From Mesonia algae (GTDB taxonomy: Bacteria; Bacteroidota; Bacteroidia; Flavobacteriales; Flavobacteriaceae), in assembly GCF_003253545.1 (NCBI RefSeq), contig NZ_QKYV01000009.1, positions 21,011 to 85,010 on the forward strand: DNA of 64,000 nt, in the 5' to 3' direction. The notes under the pieces were generated by a model. It was not told the origin of the DNA and ran no database searches. It worked only from the letters and a program-made list of their open reading frames with translations. Of this stretch, positions 44,262-54,994 are shown in pieces. The position numbers were made by a program, and so were the translations under genes. The first letter of the stretch is position 1. Every line of letters starts with the position of its first letter.

Positions 44262-47200
44262 TTAAGCATCGGTAAGCACCCATTCTCCTTTTTCGATAAG
44301 GGGAATAGCTTGTTTGTATTTAACAGATTTGCTTTCACCCGATCTTACATTTTTAATCGTCACTTTATCGTTTCTACCAATTTTAGGCTGATCTCTAACA
44401 ATAGTTTCGGTAACAGGTTGCTGCTGACTAGCCTGTTCTCCTGCAGCTCTATTTTGTGCTGCTCTTTCATCCATATTAGGAATATCTTCTTTACTGGTTT
44501 CTAGTCTTTCTTTAGGCTTTTCTTCTCTAGCTTCTTGAATTTGTGTTTGCTGCTGCGGAATTTCACCTTTAAATAAGAATGAGATCACTTCTTTATTCAC
44601 TTCATCCAACATGCCTTTAAACAACTCAAAAGCTTCAAACTTATAAATTAATAAAGGATCTTTTTGTTCGTGCACTGCCAACTGAACACTTTGCTTTAAC
44701 TCATCCATTTTTCTTAAGTGAGTTTTCCAAGCATCATCAATAATAGCTAACGTAATATTCTTTTCAAAGTCATTAACAAGTTGCTTACCTTCAGTCTCAT
44801 AAGCCTTTTCTAGGTTCGTAGTAACCTGAAGTGTTTTTTGTCCGTCAGAGAAAGGAACTCCAATACGTTCAAACTTGTTTCCTTGCTGCTCGTACACTTG
44901 TTTAATTACTGGGAAAGCCATTTCAGCATTGCGCGTCATGCGTTCTTCATAATTAGCATAAGCAGCTTTGTATACTTTACCTGCTAATTCTTGAATTTTG
45001 AGTTTTTCAAATTCTTTTTCATCTACAGGAGAATCCATAGAGAAATAACGAATCAATTCAAATTCAAAGTTTTTAAAATCAGCTGCATTTTTATTGCTTT
45101 CTGTAATAGATTCCGAAATATCGAAAATCATATTGGCTAAATCTACACGAAGACGTTCTCCGAATAGCGCATGGTAACGACGTTTGTAAATGACCTCACG
45201 CTGAGCGTTCATAACATCATCATATTCTAATAAACGCTTACGGACACCAAAGTTATTTTCTTCTACTTTCTTTTGCGCTCTTTCAATCGATTTTGAAATC
45301 ATCCCGTGTTGAATCACCTCTCCTTCTTCAAGTCCCATTCTATCCATCAACTTGGCGATACGTTCAGAACCAAATAAACGCATTAAATTATCTTCTAAAG
45401 AAACATAAAACTGAGAGCTTCCTGGATCTCCTTGACGACCAGCACGACCTCTTAACTGTCTATCTACACGTCTAGAATCGTGACGTTCTGTACCTATGAT
45501 GGCTAGACCTCCTGCTTCTTTTACTTCTTTGCTTAATTTAATATCGGTACCACGACCTGCCATATTGGTAGCAATAGTTACAATACCAGATTTACCAGCT
45601 TCTTCAACAATATCGGCCTCTTTTTTATGCAGTTTTGCATTCAAGACATTGTGGGGTACATTTCTTAATTTAAGCATTCTACTTAATAATTCAGAAATTT
45701 CTACCGAAGTCGTACCAATTAATACAGGTCTTCCAGCTTGAGAGAGTTTGGTAACTTCTTCAATTACCGCATTGTATTTTTCTCTTTTGGTTTTGTAAAC
45801 TAAATCTTCTCTGTCAAACCTAGCAATAGGACGGTTGGTAGGAATCTCTACCACATCTAATTCATAAATTTCCCAGAATTCTCCAGCTTCTGTTACTGCG
45901 GTACCTGTCATTCCTGAAAGTTTACCGTACATTCTAAAGTAATTTTGAAGCGTTACTGTAGCAAAGGTTTGCGTAGCATCTTCAATCTTTACATTTTCCT
46001 TAGCTTCAATAGCTTGGTGTAACCCATCACTATAGCGACGCCCGTCCATAATACGACCGGTTTGCTCATCTACAATTTTTACTTTATTATCCATGACCAC
46101 ATATTCGGTATTGTTTTCGAATAGGGTATAAGCTTTTAATAATTGTCTAAGCGTATGGATACGTTCACTTTTTACGCTGTAATCGCGGAAAAGCTCTTCT
46201 TTCTTTTCAACTTCTTCTTCCTTAGAAAGGTTTAATTTTTCAATCTTAGAAACTTCCATGCCAATCTCTGGCATGACAAAAAAGTCTGGATCTTCTTTTC
46301 CTGAAAGAAATTCCACCCCTTTATCGGTAAGGTCTATTTGATTGTTTTTTTCTTCAATTACAAAATACAATTCCGCGTCAACTTTTGGCATTTCGCGGTT
46401 GTTATCTTGCATATAGTGATTCTCTGTTTTTTGAAGCAATTGCTTAATACCGTCTTCACTTAAAAACTTGATTAAAGCTTTGTTTTTAGGCAATCCGCGG
46501 TAAACGCGTAGTAATAAGAATCCTCCTTCTTTAACATCTCCTGAAGCGATTAATTTTTTTGCTTCCGCAAGAACACCCACTAAATATTTACGTTGTACAT
46601 CAACAATTTTAGAGATTTGAGGCTTTAATACATCAAATTCGTGCACATCTCCTTTAGGAACAGGTCCCGAAATAATTAAAGGCGTACGAGCATCATCAAT
46701 CAATACAGAATCGACCTCATCGACAATGGCGTAATTATGAGGACGTTGAACCAAATCATTAGGAGAGTGGCTCATATTATCTCTTAAATAATCAAAACCA
46801 AATTCATTATTAGTACCGTAAGTAATGTCGGCATTATAGGCTTTTCTTCTGGCTTCAGAATTAGGTCTGTGGTAATCAATACAGTCTATAGAGATACCGT
46901 GAAACTGAAACAAAGGAGCCATCCAAGCACTATCACGTTTAGCTAAGTAATCATTAACCGTTACCAAGTGTACGCCTCTACCTGTTAGGGCATTTAGGTA
47001 CATAGGTAGGGTCGCTACTAAGGTTTTTCCTTCTCCAGTATGCATTTCGGCAATCTTACCTTGGTGCATCGCAATACCCCCAATAAGTTGCACGTCATAG
47101 TGAATCATATCCCACTTTACTTGCTTTCCTGCAGCATCCCAAGTATTAGCCCATAGCGCTTTATCGTCTTGTAGACTTACGTATTCTTTAGTCGCAGAAA

Positions 47201-47618
47201 GTTCTCTGTCATATTCGTTAGCGGTAACCTCCAAGGTTTCGTTATGGAAAAAACGTTTAGCTGTTTCTTTAACGGTAGCAAAGGCTTCGGGAAGAATTTC
47301 GTTAAGTATAGCTTCAGAGGCTTCGTAAGCGTTTTTCTCTAAGCTATCTATTTGTGCGTATATATCTTCTTTTCTGGTAATATCAGTAGAAGATTCGGCT
47401 TCTTGTTTTAGGGTAGAAATTTCTTGGTTGATGCTTTCGGTAGCATCGGCAATTTTTTGTTTAAAAGCTGTGGTTTTTGCCCTTAATTCATCTAGAGATA
47501 GTTTTTCAAATTCTGCTTCTAAAGCTTTAATTTGGTTTACTATAGGTTGAATGGCTTTGACGTCTTTTTCTGACTTGTCACCAACAAATACTTTTAATAC
47601 GGAGTCTAAAAAACCCAT
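44262..47618 (-). CDS. secA: Preprotein translocase ATPase SecA
   Basis: The 1118-residue protein has NBD1 with [14 protein letters not shown] and [15 protein letters not shown], the preprotein cross-linking domain, NBD2 ([25 protein letters not shown]) and the helical scaffold. It drives protein export through SecYEG. The long insertions near residues 325-480 and the lack of the C-terminal cysteine zinc finger (it ends [10 protein letters not shown]) are typical of Bacteroidota SecA. Confidence 0.97.
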   Translation of the reverse strand: MGFLDSVLKVFVGDKSEKDVKAIQPIVNQIKALEAEFEKLSLDELRAKTTAFKQKIADATESINQEISTLKQEAESSTDITRKEDIYAQIDSLEKNAYEASEAILNEILPEAFATVKETAKRFFHNETLEVTANEYDRELSATKEYVSLQDDKALWANTWDAAGKQVKWDMIHYDVQLIGGIAMHQGKIAEMHTGEGKTLVATLPMYLNALTGRGVHLVTVNDYLAKRDSAWMAPLFQFHGISIDCIDYHRPNSEARRKAYNADITYGTNNEFGFDYLRDNMSHSPNDLVQRPHNYAIVDEVDSVLIDDARTPLIISGPVPKGDVHEFDVLKPQISKIVDVQRKYLVGVLAEAKKLIASGDVKEGGFLLLRVYRGLPKNKALIKFLSEDGIKQLLQKTENHYMQDNNREMPKVDAELYFVIEEKNNQIDLTDKGVEFLSGKEDPDFFVMPEIGMEVSKIEKLNLSKEEEVEKKEELFRDYSVKSERIHTLRQLLKAYTLFENNTEYVVMDNKVKIVDEQTGRIMDGRRYSDGLHQAIEAKENVKIEDATQTFATVTLQNYFRMYGKLSGMTGTAVTEAGEFWEIYELDVVEIPTNRPIARFDREDLVYKTKREKYNAVIEEVTKLSQAGRPVLIGTTSVEISELLSRMLKLRNVPHNVLNAKLHKKEADIVEEAGKSGIVTIATNMAGRGTDIKLSKEVKEAGGLAIIGTERHDSRRVDRQLRGRAGRQGDPGSSQFYVSLEDNLMRLFGSERIAKLMDRMGLEEGEVIQHGMISKSIERAQKKVEENNFGVRKRLLEYDDVMNAQREVIYKRRYHALFGERLRVDLANMIFDISESITESNKNAADFKNFEFELIRYFSMDSPVDEKEFEKLKIQELAGKVYKAAYANYEERMTRNAEMAFPVIKQVYEQQGNKFERIGVPFSDGQKTLQVTTNLEKAYETEGKQLVNDFEKNITLAIIDDAWKTHLRKMDELKQSVQLAVHEQKDPLLIYKFEAFELFKGMLDEVNKEVISFLFKGEIPQQQTQIQEAREEKPKERLETSKEDIPNMDERAAQNRAAGEQASQQQPVTETIVRDQPKIGRNDKVTIKNVRSGESKSVKYKQAIPLIEKGEWVLTDA

Positions 47619-47708
47619 AATTTGTTTTTGATTTATTTATGTTTCAAAGTTACGCAAAAAAAAAGCCTCTAAATGAGACTTTTTAATTGATATTTTTGCG
47701 TATGTTTT

Positions 47709-47930
47709 TTAATATTCATCCTCGTTCCAAAGGTAATCTTCATCTGTAGGATAGTCTGGCCAAATCTCCTCGATAGAATCGTAAGAATCACCTTCATCTT
47801 CTATAGATTGTAAGTTCTCAACTACTTCTAGTGGAGCGCCCGTTCTAATTGCATAATCGATTAACTCATCTTTCGTTGCCGGCCAAGGAGCATCACTTAA
47901 ATAGGATGCTAATTCTAATGTCCAATACAT
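47709..47930 (-). CDS. DUF2795 domain-containing small protein
   Basis: A 73-residue acidic protein with the DUF2795 pattern WTLELASYLSDAPWPATKDE and AIRTGAPLEVVENLQ. It is conserved next to secA in my memory of flavobacterial genomes; function unknown. Confidence 0.83.
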   Translation of the reverse strand: MYWTLELASYLSDAPWPATKDELIDYAIRTGAPLEVVENLQSIEDEGDSYDSIEEIWPDYPTDEDYLWNEDEY

Positions 47931-48059
47931 CTGATACTTGTGTTTAATTTTTGCAAAAATAAATTTTTAATTGTAAAAGCCAAGAAAAAAATTTATTATT
48001 TCAACATTAATATTAAGAACTTATTTTTTTTAACTAATAATTTTAAAAAAAGAAATGGT

Positions 48060-48635
48060 TTAAGCCTCTTTTGTAGGAATCCATTTTACTTCTTCTGCTT
48101 GTAAGTTTTTAGACAACTTCCGTGCCAGTACAAATAGGTAGTCAGATAGTCGGTTGAGGTACTGTAAGATGTAAGCTTCAAACGGCTCTATTTCTTGTAA
48201 GGCTGTGGCTAAACGTTCGGCTCTACGGCAAACACAACGCGCGATGTGACAATATGACACGGTGGTGTGACCGCCTGGAAGTATAAAGTGCGTCATTTGT
48301 GGTAACTCCTTATTCATAAGATCTATTTGATCTTCTAGAAATTGTATTTCAGCTTCTTTTACTTTTACGATATTAAGACGCTCTTTACCGTTTTTTAGCT
48401 GTGCTTTTTCTGGATCTGTAGCTAATTCCGCGCCAAGCGTAAAGAGATTATCTTGTATTTTTTTTAAATGTGTCTTGAGTTCGGAGTCAATTTCTTGATC
48501 TTTAATTAGCCCGATATAAGAATTGAGTTCATCTACCGTACCGTAGCTTTCTATGCGAATATGGTGTTTAGGAACTCGAGTGCCGCCAAATAATGCGGTG
48601 GTTCCCTTATCTCCTGTTTTGGTATATATTTTCAT
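48060..48635 (-). CDS. Cob(I)yrinic acid a,c-diamide adenosyltransferase (PduO type)
   Basis: The 191-residue protein begins KIYTKTGDKGTTALFGGTRV and has ESYGTVDELNSYIGL and CRRAERLATAL, the ATP- and cobalamin-binding motifs of PduO-type ATR. It makes adenosylcobalamin, the cofactor of methylmalonyl-CoA mutase, whose chaperone MeaB is also in this window. Confidence 0.93.
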   Translation of the reverse strand: MKIYTKTGDKGTTALFGGTRVPKHHIRIESYGTVDELNSYIGLIKDQEIDSELKTHLKKIQDNLFTLGAELATDPEKAQLKNGKERLNIVKVKEAEIQFLEDQIDLMNKELPQMTHFILPGGHTTVSYCHIARCVCRRAERLATALQEIEPFEAYILQYLNRLSDYLFVLARKLSKNLQAEEVKWIPTKEA

Positions 48636-49101
48636 TGTTTTTTTTTAAAAGTACAAATTAAGTAAGAGGTTTAAAAGTAAATTTTTGTGAAGATAATCCT
48701 AAGAGGTTTATTGATGGACTATAACGTACAACCAGAGGTGTTTATAGGATATATTATTAGATAAAAAGATATGATTTTTATTTTCAGGAATTAAATTAAT
48801 AGGTAAGATTAACTGATAATATTTAAAGTTAGATAAAAATGATTTGATTAGAGGAGCTAGCTGTTAGTGATCGTAGTGATTATAAAATGAAAAACTCAGG
48901 AAAGGAGATTTGATGGTATGTTTTGTTGGAGAGGAGTAATAAATAAAAAAAGCCGAAGGAAAATCCTCCGGCTTAAACCAAAAAAACTTATGATATAAAT
49001 TACTTACGTCAGTTTAAAGTTAGCGTAAACGAGTGTGTATTTCGTTTAATTTCGTTCAAAGGGACACTTGTATAGGTAAAATGTAGTTTAACTTCGTTAA
49101 G
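48636..49101. terminator. 466-base gap holding a terminator for the H-NOX operon
   Basis: I see no gene here. At 48949-48974 there is an 11-bp stem with one mismatch (AAGCCGAAGGA / TCCTCCGGCTT) followed on the minus strand by a T-run, so it ends transcription from the LytTR regulator and H-NOX operon. The rest is AT-rich without clear structure. Confidence 0.75.
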
Positions 49102-49809
49102 CTATAAAAGATTTAGTCTTTTCATAAGCTCTGGCCGGTTAGATCTACTTACTGGAATTACGTCTTTTTCTATTAAGACGCTATTGTCTTCAATATCGAT
49201 TATTTTTTTAATATTAATGATGAAAGAACGATGAACTTTTAAAAATAAATCTTTGGGTAGCTTTTCTTCTATTTTCTTTAAAGTAGAATGTACAGTGTAA
49301 TTCTTATCGTTTGTTTTTATTAAAATATAATCACCCTTTGCTTCAATAAGGTAGATAGAAGGGAAATTTATTTTTATCAATCTTCTATCGATATTAACAT
49401 ATAAATCTTGATTGGATTCTTGCTTGCTATTTTCTTTTAAAGTAGGATTAAGGGGCTTAGGAAATGCCGAGGCTTTATTTACAGCTTTGTCGAACCTGTC
49501 TTTGCTTATAGGTTTTACCAAATAATCTACAATGCAATCATATTCAAAAGCTTCTAGGGCAAAATTTCTATCGGAAGTGGTTAGAATGATCTTTGGAGGA
49601 TTTTTTAGGGTTTGTATAAGATCAAAGCCGCTAAATGTAGGCATATGAATATCTAAGAAGATAAGATCTACCTGATTTTGGTTTAAATATTTTATAGCAT
49701 GGATGGCATCAGAAAATTGAGCATATAAAGTTAAATTTTTATTTTGAATACTAAATTGTTCAATAATGGCTCGTGCCATTTCCTCATCATCAATAATTAT
49801 AGTATTCAT
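49102..49809 (-). CDS. LytTR family response regulator
   Basis: The 235-residue protein has a receiver domain (phospho-Asp in LIFLDIHMPTFSGFDLIQ) and a LytTR DNA-binding domain (about 130-235, YLIEAKGDYILIKTNDKNYT, HRSFIINIKKI). It is the last gene of the H-NOX operon, 6 bases after the Hpt gene, and is probably its DNA-binding output. Confidence 0.9.
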   Translation of the reverse strand: MNTIIIDDEEMARAIIEQFSIQNKNLTLYAQFSDAIHAIKYLNQNQVDLIFLDIHMPTFSGFDLIQTLKNPPKIILTTSDRNFALEAFEYDCIVDYLVKPISKDRFDKAVNKASAFPKPLNPTLKENSKQESNQDLYVNIDRRLIKINFPSIYLIEAKGDYILIKTNDKNYTVHSTLKKIEEKLPKDLFLKVHRSFIINIKKIIDIEDNSVLIEKDVIPVSRSNRPELMKRLNLL

Positions 49810-49815
49810 AAAAAA

Positions 49816-50139
49816 TCACTTTAGTTCATTAATAAATTTTGTCATCGTTACCAGTACTTTTTCAAAATTACCATTATTAAAAGAGTTATTATTCCTTAAC
49901 TCCTCTTCGTAATCCGTTGTTAGTTGATAACTTAATTCTAAACCTAAAATACTAATTTTATGTTTAAGTTTATGTACATCATCTGCAGCTAATTGATATT
50001 TTCCTTCATTCAAATGCTTTCTGTATTGTTTAATTTCCTCAGGTAATTCTTTTTTTAAAACATTAATTAATTTACTTTTAAAATAAAGATTTTCTCCTGC
50101 TAATTGATTTATATAAGTGAGGGTGGGGGATTCATTCAT
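49816..50139 (-). CDS. Hpt domain phosphotransfer protein
   Basis: The 107-residue all-helical protein has VHKLKHKISILGL with the phospho-accepting histidine in the Hpt pattern HxxKxxxxxLG-like. A separate Hpt protein implies a multi-step phosphorelay from the histidine kinase through a receiver to the LytTR regulator. Spacing to both neighbours is 4-6 bases. Confidence 0.8.
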   Translation of the reverse strand: MNESPTLTYINQLAGENLYFKSKLINVLKKELPEEIKQYRKHLNEGKYQLAADDVHKLKHKISILGLELSYQLTTDYEEELRNNNSFNNGNFEKVLVTMTKFINELK

Positions 50140-50143
50140 AATT

Positions 50144-52510
50144 TTATTTTTCTATGCTGAAAAAGAAAGTCGTTCCTACATTCACTTCGCTTTCTAACCA
50201 AACTTTTCCTTTGTAGAGATCTACTACTTTTTTTACAATACTAAGCCCAATTCCTGTAGATTTTTCAGAGTTGCTTAATGAACTAAAAATTTTAAAAATC
50301 TTCTCATGATGTTCCTTAGCAATGCCCACACCATTATCCTTTACAGAGAAAATATAATGAGTTTTAGTTTCAGAATAATCAATTTCTATAAGTCCGTGTT
50401 TTTTTTCAATATAGTTAGCAGCATTGCTAATTAAGTTTTGAAAAACTTGTTGTATCCTCGTTTTATCAGCTTTTATAGTAGGGAGATTAGAAATTATCTT
50501 TAGCTCAATATCTTTAGGGATATAAATTAATTCTTTAATGGTATGAATGAGATGGTTGAGATCAATATTTTCTTCTACTAAAATATCACTATCAATACTG
50601 GAGTATTTTAATATGTTTTCAATGAGAAGATCCATTTTTTCAACCTTGCTTTGCATTAAATCGAGATTGGTTAAACTTTCTTTACCCAGTTTCTCTTCAA
50701 AATCTTCTTTAGTCCAGCTAAGTAAAGCAGAAATGTTTCTCAACGGTGATTTTAAGTCATGAGAAACAATATGTGCATACTCATTTAATTGCTCATTTTG
50801 TTTTTCTAAATTAGTTAGCAGTATCTCTTTTTGCTTTTCTAGTTCTTTAATTTGAGTAATATCTAAATGGATGCCTATAGATCCAATTTTATTTCCTTTT
50901 AGATTATAATTAGGAGCAGTACTTATAAGCCAGTGTCTAATTTCTCCTTCTTTGTTTCTTATGGCTAATTCATAAGAGTCAGGTTGATTTGATTCTCTAT
51001 GCGCTATTCTCTGATAATACTGTTCAGTAGATTTTGGTGTTAAAAATAAATCGACCGCTTTTTTGCCTAACAACTCCTCTTGAGAATATCCACTCATTTC
51101 GCAAAAACTCTGATTTGAAAAAATAATTTTATCCTCTAAATTATTTTCTAACACCCCCAAATTCATATTGGTAATAATACTGCTGTATTTTTCTTTTTGA
51201 GCTTTTAAGCTCTCTTTGTATTTTTTATGAATGGTTACATCTGTATAAGTCCAAAGATGACCTTTATACATATTATCGTGGTAAATAGGAATGTAATTTC
51301 GTTCTAAAACCCTCCCATCCTTCAAGAATAATTCATCGTTCAAAGCGTTCTCTTTATGTTCTAATAATGTATTTACTTTAGAAATAAACTCTTCAGGCTG
51401 GGTGAAACTATTTTTATATTTATCTATTACCTCATTGCCGTCTAAACCTATGAGGTCTTCAGGATTAGTTTTTAAACCAAACATTTTACAAAACCGCTGG
51501 TTGGTTAAAAGAAGTTTCCGGTTTTCATCTTCTAATAAAATACCATTTTGGAGGTTAACAATTAGGGTGGCTAATCTGTTTTCAGACTCTTTAAGTTTTT
51601 CAAGAGCTGCCTTTTCTTTTGAAATATCTTCTACTGTAGCTACTTGATAAATCATTTTATCATTTTCATCTCTAACGGCTGAAGCAGAAGTTTTTACCCA
51701 AATAAGTTCTCCGTTTTTTTTTACATACCTCTTTTCAATGGCATAAGAATTTATTTTTCCTTGAATTAATCCATCAATATATTCAGAAGACTTTTTACGA
51801 TCTTTATAATAAGTAAGCTTTTTTGGATCAATATTCCCTAATTCTTGTTTAGAATAGCCTAAAATACTAGTGAGCATAGTATTGGCGAGTATAATATTTT
51901 TAAAATTAGAAGTAGAGAGGCTAATTCCTACAGGACTATTATCCATGATGATGTCTAACTGTCTTTTTTGCTCTTCGTGTTGTTTTTTTAATTTGGTTTC
52001 TTCTGTAATGTCTCGAGCAATTCCTTGTGCAGCAATAGGTTTTCCTTCGGGGTTATAAATAACACTAGCGTTAATTTGAACAAGTTTGCATACTTTGTTA
52101 TTAGTTCTTATAACCGCTTGATAATTAGTAAAAACACCCTCATTGTAGAGGGTTTTAAAAGCATTTTTGGTATACTCTATATATTTTGGAGCAACTAAAT
52201 CTAAGAGATTTACGTTATCTGTACGATAATCAAAGCCTAATAGGTGAATAGCGGCTTCATTCATTTTAAGAACATTGCCTTTTAAATCTATGAGAACGTA
52301 AGCATCTACAATATTAATAAATACACCTTCTAATTCATTTGTTTTTTCTTTAAGAAGGTCGGTTAATTTTTTGTTGGAGACTTTTAGGGCTTCAGAAATA
52401 TTATAGAGCTCAGTAGATTTTTTCTCAAGAATGGCTTCTGCTCTTTTTCTTGCATTTTTCTCTCGAATTAAAGCTCTTTCTAAAATTTCAATCTTATTGG
52501 ATGTCTCCAT
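50144..52510 (-). CDS. Multi-PAS sensor histidine kinase
   Basis: The 788-residue cytosolic kinase starts with a coiled-coil (1-55). Four PAS domains follow (about 55-165, 185-300, 305-430, 435-555), then a HisKA domain with the phospho-histidine in AHIVSHDLKSPLRN and an HATPase domain with NLISNAANYI, DNGVGI and GIGLSIVKK. It has no membrane segment and no receiver. Its start overlaps the H-NOX gene by 17 bases, the arrangement expected for an H-NOX-regulated kinase. Confidence 0.92.
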   Translation of the reverse strand: METSNKIEILERALIREKNARKRAEAILEKKSTELYNISEALKVSNKKLTDLLKEKTNELEGVFINIVDAYVLIDLKGNVLKMNEAAIHLLGFDYRTDNVNLLDLVAPKYIEYTKNAFKTLYNEGVFTNYQAVIRTNNKVCKLVQINASVIYNPEGKPIAAQGIARDITEETKLKKQHEEQKRQLDIIMDNSPVGISLSTSNFKNIILANTMLTSILGYSKQELGNIDPKKLTYYKDRKKSSEYIDGLIQGKINSYAIEKRYVKKNGELIWVKTSASAVRDENDKMIYQVATVEDISKEKAALEKLKESENRLATLIVNLQNGILLEDENRKLLLTNQRFCKMFGLKTNPEDLIGLDGNEVIDKYKNSFTQPEEFISKVNTLLEHKENALNDELFLKDGRVLERNYIPIYHDNMYKGHLWTYTDVTIHKKYKESLKAQKEKYSSIITNMNLGVLENNLEDKIIFSNQSFCEMSGYSQEELLGKKAVDLFLTPKSTEQYYQRIAHRESNQPDSYELAIRNKEGEIRHWLISTAPNYNLKGNKIGSIGIHLDITQIKELEKQKEILLTNLEKQNEQLNEYAHIVSHDLKSPLRNISALLSWTKEDFEEKLGKESLTNLDLMQSKVEKMDLLIENILKYSSIDSDILVEENIDLNHLIHTIKELIYIPKDIELKIISNLPTIKADKTRIQQVFQNLISNAANYIEKKHGLIEIDYSETKTHYIFSVKDNGVGIAKEHHEKIFKIFSSLSNSEKSTGIGLSIVKKVVDLYKGKVWLESEVNVGTTFFFSIEK

Positions 52511-53045
52511 ATGTTTTTATTTTGAACATTACCCTTGTTCCTTGATTGTTGAGTAATTCGAAATTAATTTCGACATTTTTTTTGTAATATTCAAAGGTTT
52601 TTTCCATCAATGCTTTTGCAAACATATACATAGCTCTTTCTGAAGAGTAAATCAATTGGAGTTCTTGAGTATTTTGATTTACTATTTTGAAAGAAGGTAA
52701 TTCCGCATCAGGATATATTTTTTTTACCTGCACGTGAATGTGGTTTTCAATAGAGGAAACAAAGTCAATAGGAGAGGTGTAGTGTTGAAAAATATCAGCG
52801 TGTTGAGATTCTATAGTTTTAAAAAAGTAAAGTCCGTACGTGTAAATTAAATCATTCACAGGTATTTTGGTGACTTCACTTAAGTGAACCAGCATTTGTT
52901 GCATCTCAAAAAAATCATAGGTGCCTACAGCGGTATAACTCCCTTCTGATGCTAACTCAGAACTGTTAATGATATAATCCAGTATTTCTAAACCGAAACT
53001 TTCTTCTACCATTTCTAAGAATTCAGTAAAAACAATTCCTTTCAT
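52494..53045 (-). CDS. H-NOX heme nitric oxide sensor protein
   Basis: The 183-residue protein starts KGIVFTEFLEMVEESFG and ends with the heme-propionate motif YSSER (Y133-R137), diagnostic of H-NOX domains. The proximal histidine is probably His104 in NHIHVQVKKIYPDAELPSF. H-NOX proteins bind NO at heme and control a partner kinase. It overlaps the PAS kinase gene and follows a receiver protein, so it likely gates this relay. Confidence 0.9.
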   Translation of the reverse strand: MKGIVFTEFLEMVEESFGLEILDYIINSSELASEGSYTAVGTYDFFEMQQMLVHLSEVTKIPVNDLIYTYGLYFFKTIESQHADIFQHYTSPIDFVSSIENHIHVQVKKIYPDAELPSFKIVNQNTQELQLIYSSERAMYMFAKALMEKTFEYYKKNVEINFELLNNQGTRVMFKIKTYGDIQ

Positions 53046-53050
53046 AAGTA

Positions 53051-53464
53051 TTAGGCTTTAATCAACTCGTTAAGACTCCAGTATTCCAATAGTGATCTTA
53101 ATTTGAGAACATAATCCTCATATTTAAGAGGTTTGATGATATAGCCCGCAATGCCTGCTTTATAACAAGCTAGAATATCTTTTTGATTGGCAGAAGTACT
53201 TAAAACAATAGTGGGTAAATATTTTAAAACCTCATCTTCTTTTAGAATGTTTAAAAACTCAAGACCATTCATCTTCGGCATGTTAAGGTCTAATAATATA
53301 ATATCGGGTAAACTCTTGTTACTTTTTAAAAAGTTTAAAGCTTCTTCTCCGTTTTTGGTTTCTATTATTTCGTGGGGTAATTTTGAAGTGGAAATAGTGC
53401 GATTTAGTTTCATCACTTCAATCACATCATCTTCAATTAAAAGAATACTTAATTTTTTTTTCAT
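53051..53464 (-). CDS. Single-domain response regulator (CheY-like)
   Basis: The 137-residue receiver has the acidic pocket LIEDD, phospho-Asp in IILLDLNMPKMNGLEFL, and IKPLKYEDYV with the conserved lysine. It has no output domain, so it may be the intermediate receiver between kinase and Hpt. The ATG at 53464 is chosen over a TTG two codons earlier. It is the first gene of the H-NOX operon, 5 bases before H-NOX. Confidence 0.9.
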   Translation of the reverse strand: MKKKLSILLIEDDVIEVMKLNRTISTSKLPHEIIETKNGEEALNFLKSNKSLPDIILLDLNMPKMNGLEFLNILKEDEVLKYLPTIVLSTSANQKDILACYKAGIAGYIIKPLKYEDYVLKLRSLLEYWSLNELIKA

Positions 53465-53637
53465 TTTCAATAACTATATAGGAAGTTGAATTTCATAAAA
53501 AAAATCATATGAGCTCGGCCTAATTAGATAGAATACCAATTCCTATCGATGAATTGTAATTTACCTCAACAAAACATAGCAAGACAGCCATTGTCGTGAT
53601 GGTATGTAGGTATAAACGAAAATATTCTATAAAAGTT

Positions 53638-53991
53638 TTACTCAGCTTTATAAAATATATAAATCCAAATACTACGAGCTAATCGAAAATTGAAAGTGCT
53701 ACAAAGAAAAGAGGTGAATACAACAATAAAAAATACGATAAGAGGAGTGAGGTCCATCAGTAGCCAAAATAATACCAAGCATGCAATCATTTCTGCAGCA
53801 GCAAGGGCATAACTCACAAACATAGCTCCAAAAAAGAAACCTGTTTCTCGTTCAAACTTGTAATTACAAGTCGTACAATTTATAGGCATATATGGTATTT
53901 TAAAACGCCAAATACTTCCTTTGGTTTCAAAAATTTTTGTTTTTTTACATTTAGGACATTTACAAGTAAGAATATCAAGAATGCTGCTCAT
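53638..53991 (-). CDS. DUF983 membrane protein
   Basis: The 117-residue protein has two CPKC/CTTC-type cysteine pairs (CKCPKCKKTK and INCTTCNYKFERETGFFFG) and two membrane helices (about 55-80 and 84-105), the DUF983 layout. The function is unknown. The start at ATG 53991 gives SSILDILTCKCPKC and is preferred to an earlier in-frame codon. Confidence 0.83.
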   Translation of the reverse strand: MSSILDILTCKCPKCKKTKIFETKGSIWRFKIPYMPINCTTCNYKFERETGFFFGAMFVSYALAAAEMIACLVLFWLLMDLTPLIVFFIVVFTSFLCSTFNFRLARSIWIYIFYKAE

Positions 53992-54058
53992 AAAATAGTA
54001 TATTAGAGTGAACAAAATTAATATTATACCTTAATTTTCATATTATAGTATTTACGCT

Positions 54059-54066
54059 TATTTTTG
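54059..54066 (+). promoter_or_regulatory. -7 element for the AraC-type regulator
   Basis: TATTTTTG matches TAnnTTTG, 18 bases before the ATG at 54084. No good -33 TTG is visible. Confidence 0.4.
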
Positions 54067-54083
54067 TACTTTTAAGACATTGT

Positions 54084-54962
54084 ATGAAAGTTCCAGTTTT
54101 AAATTTAAAACAGTTTTTACCTTCTGTTCCCTTACAGGGGATCTATGTAAATTCTTTTTCTAAACATATCAAAACCAATAAAGAGTTAATACATCATCCT
54201 CATAGCCATGATTTTTATGTGGGTGTGCTCTTTACGGAAGGAACAGGAACGCATGAAATTGACTTTAAGTCCTATGAAATTCAACCAGGTAAAGTTTTTT
54301 TTTTAAAACCCGGACAAACCCATGCTTGGAAATTCAAAACTTCACCTCAAGGCTATATTTTTTTTCATACCAAAGAATTTTATGAAATCAAATTTTTAGA
54401 TCATCAATTAGAAGCATTCCCATTTTTTTACTCCTACCAAAACCCACCTTATATAGATGTCTTGAAAGAGGCTAGAAATAAAATGACACAAAGCTTTGAA
54501 AATTTGTATGAAGAATATTCAAACGATCAATTGTTTAAGGGGATAAAATTGGTCAACTTAATTCAGCAAATATATATAGATTTAACCCGAATGTATTCTA
54601 TAGAGTTAGGGGATAAAAAGCGCCTATCTTTAAGTTATTTAACAATTTTAGAACAATTAGAAACCTTGATCAATCATCATTTCTTACAAGAAAAATCCCC
54701 TCAATTTTATGCTCAAAAATTAAATATTTCTAGTAAACACCTCAATAGGGTGGTTAGGGCGACTGTTAATAAAACCACAAGCACGTTGATTATGGATCGT
54801 AGTATGTTAGAGGCCAAAAGGCGTATGGTGCATACTCATGACAGTTTGTCTCATATTGCCTACGCCTTAGCTTTTTCTGATTATGCTTACTTCTCCAAAG
54901 TATTTAAAATAAAAACAGGGATGAGTCCGCTTCAGTTTAGAAAGAAATACAAAAACCGATGA
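54084..54962 (+). CDS. AraC family transcriptional regulator
   Basis: The 292-residue protein has an N-terminal cupin sensor (about 25-110, HPHSHDFYVGVLFTEGTGTH, FFLKPGQTHAWKF) and two C-terminal HTHs (about 195-290, FYAQKLNISSKHLNRVVR and ALAFSDYAYFSKVFKIKTGM). It probably responds to a small ligand or redox cue; targets are unknown. It stands alone. Confidence 0.9.
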   Translation: MKVPVLNLKQFLPSVPLQGIYVNSFSKHIKTNKELIHHPHSHDFYVGVLFTEGTGTHEIDFKSYEIQPGKVFFLKPGQTHAWKFKTSPQGYIFFHTKEFYEIKFLDHQLEAFPFFYSYQNPPYIDVLKEARNKMTQSFENLYEEYSNDQLFKGIKLVNLIQQIYIDLTRMYSIELGDKKRLSLSYLTILEQLETLINHHFLQEKSPQFYAQKLNISSKHLNRVVRATVNKTTSTLIMDRSMLEAKRRMVHTHDSLSHIAYALAFSDYAYFSKVFKIKTGMSPLQFRKKYKNR

Positions 54963-54994
54963 TTTTTCAAGCCTCTTAAATCAGATTAATTTTC

